NCBI GenBank assembly: GCA_027257055.1
Contig: JAPVLO010000619.1
Coordinates: 558,001-622,000, forward strand
Origin: Cephalopachus bancanus
Lineage: Eukaryota; Chordata; Mammalia; Primates; Tarsiidae
DNA length: 64,000 bases
Direction of reading: 5' to 3'
Shown: positions 56,425-64,000 of the stretch, one piece after another
How the letters are laid out: each line of letters begins with the position of its first letter
Numbering within the stretch: the stretch's first letter is position 1
The notes under the pieces: generated by a model
Seen by the model: the letters and a program-made list of their open reading frames with translations, nothing else
What the model was told of the DNA's origin: nothing
The model's database searches: none
Position numbers and translations under genes: made by a program

Positions 56425-58353
56425 AAACTGACAAGGTTCTGCAAAGCCAAAGAAACCATCAAGAGAGCAGGGTGACAGCCCACAGACTGTGAAAAAATAT
56501 TTGCCAGCTCCATGTCTTGCAAAGGCCTAACATCAAGGATCTACAAGGAACTCAGACATGCTGAAAAGAAAAAAAAAGAACCCCATTACAAAGCAGGCAA
56601 AAGTTATGAATAGACACTTCCCAAAAGAAGACATAAGAGCAGCCCACAGATATATGAAAAAATGTTCAGCCTCACTACTCATCAAGGAGATGGAAATTAA
56701 AACTACACTGAGATACCACCTAACTCCAGAATGGCCATCATCAACAACTCAAAAAATAGCAGCTGCTGGAGAGGATGTAGTGAAAATGGAACACTTCTAC
56801 ACTGTTGGTGGGAGTGCATAGCAGTTCAGCCTCTGTGGAAATCAGTGTGGCAATTACTAAAATTTCTAAAAATCGATCTTCCATATGACCCCACAATCCT
56901 CCTACTGGGCATATACCTGGAAGAACTGAGGTCACTCTATGAAAAAGATACTTGCACATGTATGTTTATTGCAGCATTGTTCACAATAGCAAGAACATGG
57001 AACCAACCGTGCTACCCATCAAAAGAGAACTGGATTTTAAAAATGTGGTACAAAAACACATTAGAATACTATGCAGCCATAAAGAACAAAATCATGAACA
57101 TCTCAGCAACCTGGATGAAATTAGAGTTTATAATACTGAGTGATCTCTCACAGAAACAAAGAGCTGAGTATTGCATGTTCTCACTCATAAGTGGACCTTG
57201 AACAACTACCTTATTACTATAAGAAAAGGATTGAAAGTGGTGGGAAACTGTGGGGAGGGGATTGGTGTGTTGGGAGGTGGGATTGACAGTAGTGGATATC
57301 TTCCTGGAGAAGGAGGGGCACACCTAATTGTAAGGGGAACTGCATGGTGAATATTTGTATACCTAGCCCTAAATTGTACCCCATAATTTTAAATAAAAAT
57401 TAAAAGAAAATAAACCTTACAAAACTTCTTACTGACAATGTACCTGGTCACCCCAGAACTCTGATGCACAAGTAGATTAACATTGCTAATATTATCTGCT
57501 AATACAACATCCTCTCTATAGCCACGGATCAAAGAAAAATTTAGGCTTTCAAGTCTTATTATTTAAGAAACACATTTTGTAAGGCAATCCTTTCCATAGA
57601 TCTGGGCATAGACCTCATGGATCTGGGCAAAGTCCATCAAAAATCTTCTGGAAACTGTTTACCATTCTAGATGTCATTCAAAATATGTGCGATTCATAGG
57701 AAAAAGGTAAAATATCAGCATTAACAGAAATTAGGAGGAAGTTGATCCAACTCTCCTGGATGACTTTGAAAGTTACTTAGAAGAAGTAACTGCAGATGTG
57801 TTGGAAATAGCCAAAGAACTAGAATTAGAAGAAGAGTCTGAAAATAAAACTAAATTACTGCTATCTCATGAGAAAACTTGAATGGCTGAAGATTAGCTTC
57901 TTATGGATGAGCCAACAAAGTGGTTTGTTGATACGGAATTGACTCCTAGTGAGGAAACTGTGACCATTGTTTGGAAGACAACAAATAATTTAGAGTATTC
58001 CATAAACTTAGTTGAAAAGCAGGGACAGGATTTGAGAGAATTGAGTGGGAACTTTCCTGTGGGTGACATGCTGTCAAGCAGCATCACATGCTATAGAGAA
58101 ATCTTTCATTAAAGGAAGAATCAATCAATTGGACAAACTTCATTGTTATCTTCTTTTAAGAAATAGCCACAGTCACAACTACCCTGATTGGTGAACAGTC
58201 ATCAAGATCAAGGCAAGATTCTCTACCAGCAAAAAGTTTACAATTCATTGAAGACTCAGATGATCATTAGCACTTTTGGCAATAAAGTATTTTTAAATAA
58301 AAGATGTACATTTTTAAAAGATGTAATGCCACTGTACACTTAATAGACTACAG

Positions 58354-58526
58354 TTGCAGTCCCTAACCTTTTTGGCATCAGAATCTGGTTTTATAAAACA
58401 AAAAATCTTCCTCTGATTGAAAGGATGGTTTGACAGTGAGTCAAACCTCAATGCTTATGTTAATTTGTATTTAAAGTAGATAACCAGTGCTAGCATTACA
58501 GCCTGAGTTAGAGCTGGGGACCCTTG
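58354..58526 (+). mobile_element. MER1-like hAT MITE nested in Tigger1
   Basis: 173 bp from 'cagtccctaacctttttggc' to 'gctggggacccttg', flanked by the perfect 8-bp repeat gactacag (58346-58353, 58527-58534). Tigger1 sequence continues across. The ends resemble MER1 (cccaacc ... ggggacccctg). Confidence 0.85.
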
Positions 58527-58640
58527 GACTACAGCATAGCTTAAGCATAACTTTCACATGCACTGGGAGACAAAAAATTACGTGTGACTCACTTTTTTGT
58601 AATATTCAATTTATTGTAGTAGTTCCCCAAGGTATACCCA

Positions 58641-59370
58641 TTACTCTCAGCATATTGGTAATTTATTTTTTTTAATTCATCTAATAATATTTTAAAAATT
58701 ATTATTAAATGTACATTTACTCCCAAAGATTCAATAAAGCATGACTTTGTAGTATTTGTAATGATGTCAAAAATCTCAAAATCATAGATTATAACACACA
58801 TTGTAGGGAAATCTTTCACTGATGCAAAGAATAATTTTCAAAATAAGTGCTGTGTGACCTTTTCAGAATTATATATCAACAACGTCTCAGAACTGAGGTT
58901 AAAATTTAGGTCTGACTTCAATTCAATGTTCTTTCTTCAATGTCAAATTGCTTTCACACAAAGTTCTATAATTGCACATTTGGATAACATAGATGCAAAA
59001 CAGCACTTTGAAAACCTAGCACCCTTTCTGTATTCATAGTCCACAAATTTCTTATTTGTAATCCCCTCAATTTTAAATATCTGTGATTAATCACGTAATA
59101 AAATTCTAGCAAAAATGAAATGCATAGGCACAGTTTTAAAAATAACTTATACTTTATCCACTCTCTGAATTGGGATTCAAACAGTGTTTATAAAAATAGG
59201 AAGCATTAAAAATATATGAGACAATCAAAGAGCATAAAACAAAATGGTTGCCTAAAATAAAAGTATTTGGAAAAACGAAAATAAAATTATGCAGCTGAGA
59301 GAACTGTAATAGAGTATACCATAAACTTAGGTTAAGAGCATGCTATAACCCAATAAATATGTAATTGGCT
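58641..59370. other. AT-rich non-coding DNA
   Basis: Nothing recognised beyond the end of Tigger1. Confidence 0.4.
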
Positions 59371-59873
59371 TGTGGACAACAGCACAGCCATTTTAGTTTT
59401 CTGCTTTAAAACATAACCTGTAGCTGTTTAAAGTTTCAGTTATGGGAAAAGTTGCAAAGCTCTAGTTCAAGCTTTAACCCCTTCCCTTGACCCACTTTCC
59501 CCTTAGCAACAACCAATCAGGTGCCAGGGGAAAATCACCTAAAGTTTCCAAATGTCTCTGCAACTTCACCAGCTAATGGGCCAAGCTAATCAGCCTGAGC
59601 CAAGCTAGCCAATCCTCCACGATTGTGCTGACAACCAGAGGTTACTACCCAATTAAATGGTAACAAGACTGGAAAGTGCCCCCCAAACTCCTCCTCCCTT
59701 TGTGTAAAAGCATAAAAGGCATCTGCTTAAGGAAGTCAGGGCCTCTGGGTGTACTCCGCTGCATCAGTGGTCGACAGAGGTCCAGGCTCGAGCTTGCAAA
59801 TAAAGACCCTCTTGAACTTTCATCGGAATTGGCTCTTGGTGGTCTCTTGGATTGAACTTTCGGCCACTTCACA
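59371..59873 (+). mobile_element. Solo LTR, class I (ERV1-like)
   Basis: Starts tgtggacaacagc and ends near 'ttcggccacttcaca', with a CCAAT-like 'agccaatcctcca', a TATA-like cataaaagg (about 59710) and aataaagac (about 59798). This order fits a plus-strand gammaretrovirus-like LTR. The termini are approximate and no flanking duplication was resolved. Confidence 0.6.
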
Positions 59874-62102
59874 GCCATCTTGAAACAGTTAAAATCTAGT
59901 ATGTCAAGTATTTCCATTATGGATTCTCACAACACTCCACCAGAGGGCTACAGAACTCCCAACATGCTTTCTTATTAACTTTTCATCTATAGATTATAAG
60001 TATTATGCTTTTCTGAAAGCATGATTTTGAACAAACACATCTTTTATGCAAAGCTTCTCATATAACAATTTATCTTCAATTCATAGGGCAAGAGGACAGT
60101 CAAAAATTTACCATAACCCACTTTGAAAAAGAAGAAATTTTTACATTCTTGGAGCTTGCCTTGGAGTTAAAGATTAACACAGGGACATCATGATGGGGAC
60201 AGAACAGGGGAAGATCAAGGTGGATGGCAGGAAGAAAAGGGGAGAAGAAGGATTGGATGTGAAGTGGAGTAAAGGAGTAGAAACCCTAAGAGAAAGACCA
60301 AGAGAGAAAAATGCATTCAGGAAGTATGGCTTGTGGCAGCTCCCTCTTACTAGTAACTCTAGGCCAACAACAGGGAGAAGAATGAAGGGAATATGGGCAG
60401 GCAGCCTGAGAGCTATCATGTGAGATCTTTGAGATGATTGATTCCTATTTACTACTTGGGCTCCAACTTGGAAATGCCTCCAAGTAAGCTCAAAGACTTT
60501 CTTAAAAATTACAAATTGCTTACCCTTTCCAACAGGCCACTGTTTTGGAATACTGTGCTTCTTACAGTTTTGACTGAGTTGCTCTATCTGAGGATGTCTG
60601 GTGGATTAGTTGTCTTGTTTCTTATTTTCCTTGTGACCATACCTGCTCAAGGCAAAGACCAGTCTGGTTCAACTCTGAATGCCCTTTAGCACTTAGAGCT
60701 TCCCTGCCCACATGGTATGTGGTCTCTAAAATATACTGAAGGAAACTGCAGGGTTTCTAATTTCAGAGTTTATCCCAACTTTGATATTTGCATATTTTAG
60801 AGGCAAATGTACCCCCCATAAACACCTCAGCCTATGAATTCAAGCTGAGTTTCTATATCTAATCGTGCATTCTTCCTTAACTGTGCTACTCCTAAGTTCT
60901 TAGAGAACCCAGAAATTAGCCAATAAAATAAAATACACAAGGAAAAGATGCTAAATTAAATAAAAAACCACAATTACTAGCCAAGTCTGTCCATCTCACT
61001 TTTGAGAGACACACAAGAAAACTCAGAGGCTGTGTGAAACTTGTTTTGGGTGATCACACCTCCCAGGATATAGATTCATCCTAGAGCTGCTTCATTCACT
61101 TCTAAGCAAGGCTTTTCTTATTTGAAGCAGGTTATTTCCTACACAGGTATGTCACAAGTATTATCTTGAACTTTCCATATTCAAGAATAAACGTGTCTAG
61201 AAGGTGGGGTTTTCCTCAAAATGTAGCAGCTAATATTTCTCTTTTATTATCATGTGGCATAATGAAGGAATTGGTCATTGCCTAATTCCTCTGCCTCTCA
61301 ATTTCATGTTGCTCAGAGAGATGCACCTAAAAATGAACAAATTTAGATCCCATAACTCTAATCTATATATAAATACATAAATCTTTACTTACAAAAATTA
61401 GTATTATCTTCTATCTTCAGAAAAATAAGGGTATAATACTCAACTAATACTGCATTCTATAGCCTACAGATTTTAGATTTCAACAGTACACATGCATGTT
61501 CAACAGGATTTGGTCTTCAGTAGACAAAATTTTTTATTTATCTTTAATATATATTTGTGAATATTCATTCCATTTTCCACTTTTGCTAAATTACAAGCTC
61601 TTAGCTTTTCTTGAACACTTGGAGAAGTTGCATTGGGAGCCCTTTCTCCAGAGGAAGATTTGAATACCATACATTATGCATACAGTTTGAGAGAATTTAT
61701 AGAACTTCTGAAGCTGATCATGGCCCCCTGCTAAAAATCTCTGTGGTAGAGCCCACTCTATTGTCTTTTATGCTAATAAACAAAGTCTATACTTTATGTA
61801 CATGTTTCTAAAATGTTAGGGTTCTACCTCACACATAGAATCAAGCATTGCAAATTCTGTTCTCTATGAGGTCCAATGCACCATACTATGAAATGTCTTC
61901 TACATGAAAACAACCCTTGTAAAACACGCAGAGCTAAAATTATCCATATTATTACAATGTCTTATTTAAAAGATGTTTTTAAAGAAAATACAGGAGTAGT
62001 ATAGGAAAGTTTGGTGAGAAAAAATCAGTGCCTTTAAATCTCTACTTAGCAACATGCTAAGTGAAATGAAAAGCATTATTTTAACCTTAACACATTTGCC
62101 TT
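59874..62102. other. Non-coding DNA, nothing recognised
   Basis: No exon or repeat family recognised in 2.2 kb. The plus frames at 60190-60423 (basic, purine-rich) and 60438-60689 have no recognisable domains. Confidence 0.4.
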
Positions 62103-62118
62103 AAACTTTTCCTCCTAA

Positions 62119-62414
62119 CCCCGGCTCGGTGGCTCAGCCTGTAATCCTGTGCCTTTGGGAGGCTGAGGTGAGTGGATTGCCTGAGCCCGCGGGTTTGAGA
62201 CCCACCTGGGCAGGTGAGACCTCATCTCTACAATAAAAAAAAAAATAGCCAGGCGTGGTAGCTCGTGCCTACAGTTCCAACTACTTGGAAGGCTGAGGCG
62301 GAAAGATCACCAGGGCCCAGCAGGTCGAGGCTGCGGTGGCCGGGAGTGGCCACTGCACTCCATTCTGGGCGACAGTGAGACTCCAACTCAAAAAAAAACA
62401 CCAAACAAACAAAA
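62119..62414 (+). mobile_element. Young Alu, sense
   Basis: Direct repeat aaacttttcctc[c/t]taa at 62103-62118 and 62415-62430. Starts 'ccccggctcggtggctcag'; the tail contains an AAAC-type variant. Confidence 0.95.
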
Positions 62415-62689
62415 AAACTTTTCCTCTTAAGCTCATTTCCATACTCTTTAAATGTCCTAAAATTAGTGATTTCAGTTATATTTTTCCACTCAAAATTTAT
62501 AAGTGAGGCAGAATCATATGTGTACCATCTCATTCCATTTGTCATTCAATGGAAGGCAGCTCCATAATTCTGCATCAGAAAAGTACTGAAATGAAGGCAG
62601 TATGTCTATCAAAGGGGCCTTATAATAAATGTAAATTTCTTTACTCTTTTAGATGAAAGGGCAAATTATTTAATTCACTTCAATTCAGA

Positions 62690-62880
62690 AAGTATTTATG
62701 AAGCACTGAAAGGCACTGGGCTAGGATATGTGGGAAGAGAATACAAAGATCCTTGGAGGATGCCTACCCTCCCTCTGAGAGCCTACCAAATATTGAGGGG
62801 GACAGGAATACATATGTTGAGTTCAGAGCAGGGTGGAGCACAGGCTGCAACTGAGGTACACACAAAGAGAGGGAATACTC
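62690..62880 (+). mobile_element. L2 LINE fragment
   Basis: 'agaaagtatttatgaagcac', 'aggcactgggctaggatatg', 'gaatacaaagatccttgg' and 'ctaccctccctctgagagcc' follow the L2 3' end layout. Ancient. Confidence 0.6.
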
Positions 62881-64000
62881 ATGTCTATGGAAAAAAATAG
62901 CAGGTTTCACAGATGATGCAACTTGTGAGACAAGTTCTGAGGTTCATTCTTCAATAAGTGAAACTTCTTAACAAAATTGAAATCTTTATAAAACTTCTTT
63001 GCAAATATAAAAATGTAGTTTAATATTTGCTGATGGAATTTGAATAAGTGTTTCAGTACTTGACTGTATACAAGAAAATGGTAGCAAGGAAACCATTGGC
63101 TCTCCTTACACAGATGTCTATTTTAAAAAACAAATCAGAGAACACGTGGATTTTCACAAGTACTTCACATCAAAATTTATTATTATTTTGAAATATTTGA
63201 CTGCACAAAAAACAACGAATAAGCTCTTTTTAAAAGAATGCTGTCTTTACTTCACCATCCATAACCCTGCCAGCTTTCCAATGCTACTTTGACAGTATAA
63301 TCAGTCAATTCAATCAGAGAAATTTAAAGTACAATGGTAATTTCCTCTCACTTTTTTCTTTACACTGTCATTTCTAGCCACCTGCCTAAAGCTCTGATGT
63401 GGAATAACTGTATTGTTATTGGCTCTGAAATTAGTACCAGTTCCCAGCTAAATACCTGACACTTTTGGCATGAGATAGAAACTCCTAATGGCATGGAAGC
63501 TCATCAGTGGAATAAGCACATTACTCAAGCTAATCTTTTTTCCAAACCATTCATGCTGACCCTTGGTATCATGACACAAGACAAAAAGTAAACCGGGAAA
63601 GGAAAATGGGTTCAAGGATGTAGTTGTAAATTTGAAAGACAATACATGCACAAACATATTTCTACGTGTAATGGTACCATGGCCTACAGGAAACAAACTT
63701 CTAAATTCAATATCCATCCAGCCTATGTCAACAGCTCAAATGTCTAACAAGCTCTAACATGTCTCCCAAGTGTTTCATAGAAAGAAAAGCTGCATTTTAA
63801 AATGAAAGATTCTTTCCCTTTAAATTTCAGTTCAGAGTGTGCGACTGTGTGCACATTGTTTACATGTACCCTGAAACGGAAAGTAAAGTTCAATTACCTC
63901 TGCTATCTAACATGTTCCAGCTCTTCACCTGGCCTGCCAACCTCAAGTTCACCAGTTAGGTCCATGAGCACTGATTGAGGCCATGAGGTTTTTAATAAAT
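62881..64000. other. Non-coding DNA, nothing recognised
   Basis: The last 1.1 kb has no recognised exon or repeat. The minus frame at 63448-63717 has no family features. Confidence 0.4.

Larger units (their letters stand above)
48589..57201 (+). pseudogene. L1 ORF2 pseudogene (endonuclease-reverse transcriptase), interrupted
   Basis: Start near 48589. The endonuclease domain occupies about 48600-49330: 'ISIINLNVNGLK' start, 'ILNIYAPN' near 48915, 'GDFNPPLT' near 49015 and 'DHSEIKININT' near 49270. A Lys/Gln-rich linker follows to 49830, where an ERV intervenes. RT resumes at 54348: '[20 protein letters not shown]' near 54700 and '[10 protein letters not shown]' near 54800. The catalytic FADD box at about 55195-55210 is split by a frameshift: the frame ends SLFQMT, and the DD continues in another frame as 'DDMIVYLEN'. 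An Alu interrupts at 56140-56424. The C-terminus is 56731-57201 ('[20 protein letters not shown]', 'YYAAIKNKIMN'). It is multiply broken and inactive. Confidence 0.9.
45327..57414 (+). mobile_element. Full-length L1 LINE, sense, interrupted by an ERV and an Alu
   Basis: The direct repeat ccttaca[g/a]aactt at 45314-45326 and about 57415-57427 marks insertion into Tigger1. The L1 begins ccagcaagatggtg and ends with an A-rich tail after 'ttgtaccccataattttaaa'. It has a 2.2-kb 5'UTR, ORF1 (47548 on), ORF2 (48589 on) and a short 3'UTR. Without the ERV (49831-54347) and the Alu (56140-56424) it is about 7.3 kb, a plausible complete L1. Scattered stops and frameshifts inactivate both ORFs. Confidence 0.92.
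44420..58270 (+). pseudogene. Tigger1 transposase pseudogene, split by L1
   Basis: A pogo-family transposase: helix-turn-helix DNA binding followed by a DDE domain, which cut and pasted Tigger elements. The start codon is inferred at 44420-44422 (atgtcttccaagtgttcaag). The left exon-like part runs to about 45313 with frequent stops. After the L1, the coding sequence resumes at about 57428, and the usual stop is at 58268-58270. The right part contains the acidic 'eelelEE'-type region near 57800-57850 and a readable frame at 57903-58112. Besides the L1, it has stops and frameshifts in both halves, so it is inactive. Similar domesticated genes exist in mammals, but nothing here suggests domestication. 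Confidence 0.8.
43961..58640 (+). mobile_element. Tigger1 (pogo-type) DNA transposon, split by an L1
   Basis: The left end cagacatacctcaatac and right end, read inward, tgggtataccttgggga, form decayed terminal inverted repeats. The left part (43961 to about 45326) and right part (about 57415-58640) are consecutive Tigger1 segments; together they make about 2.4 kb once the L1 and a MER1 are removed. Both halves carry pieces of the transposase. The (GT)n at 44017-44060 sits in the left terminal region. Confidence 0.9.

Overview
This is a 64 kb piece of a primate nuclear genome in which I recognise no intact protein-coding or RNA gene. Nearly everything identifiable is a transposable element or its debris, separated by AT-rich non-coding DNA. 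At least ten dimeric Alu copies with flanking target-site duplications restrict the host to primates. Their shared diagnostic features (GGCTCAGCCTGTAATCC in the left arm, ACAATAAATCAAAAA in the central linker, a CCAACTC before the tail) differ from the Alu families of monkeys, apes and lemurs that I know. A tarsier is my best guess, as inference only.

Layout: 0.46-1.44 kb is a class II (ERVK-type) solo LTR with a perfect 6-bp duplication. 1.5-6.5 kb holds two Tc1/mariner-type DNA transposons with TA duplications, three antisense Alus and a split MIR. 6.85-10.58 kb is a mariner transposase remnant joined to an antisense L1 whose 3' part is internally inverted. 11.7-12.5 kb is a decayed ERVL pol on the minus strand. 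12.64-13.6 kb is an unidentified GC-rich block. 15.3-18.3 kb is an antisense L1 with intact target-site duplication but most of its middle missing. 23.1-24.45 kb is a second ERVK-type LTR, followed by a 98-bp near-perfect inverted repeat whose arms lie 1.9 kb apart. 27.5-32 kb carries several L1 3' ends, a GAAA/GGAA microsatellite and an unexplained 187-bp tandem duplication. 33.6-43.5 kb holds several young Alus, MIR/L2 fragments, MER20 and older L1 pieces.

The richest region is 43.96-58.64 kb. A Tigger1 transposon is split by a full-length sense L1; that L1 is split in ORF2 by a class I endogenous retrovirus with two LTRs and a histidine-tRNA primer site, and also by an Alu; the 3' half of Tigger1 carries a MER1 insertion. 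The L1 5'UTR contains about thirteen copies of an 86-bp unit. The retrovirus has recognisable gag and protease remnants but no pol or env that I can see. The last 5 kb contain a solo class I-like LTR, one young Alu and an L2 fragment.

No genes act together here. The interpretable content is the insertion history and several unusual element structures: the tandem L1 promoter array, the internally deleted and inverted L1s, the gag-pro-only retrovirus and the inverted repeat. Family names come from recalled consensus features and were not checked against a database.
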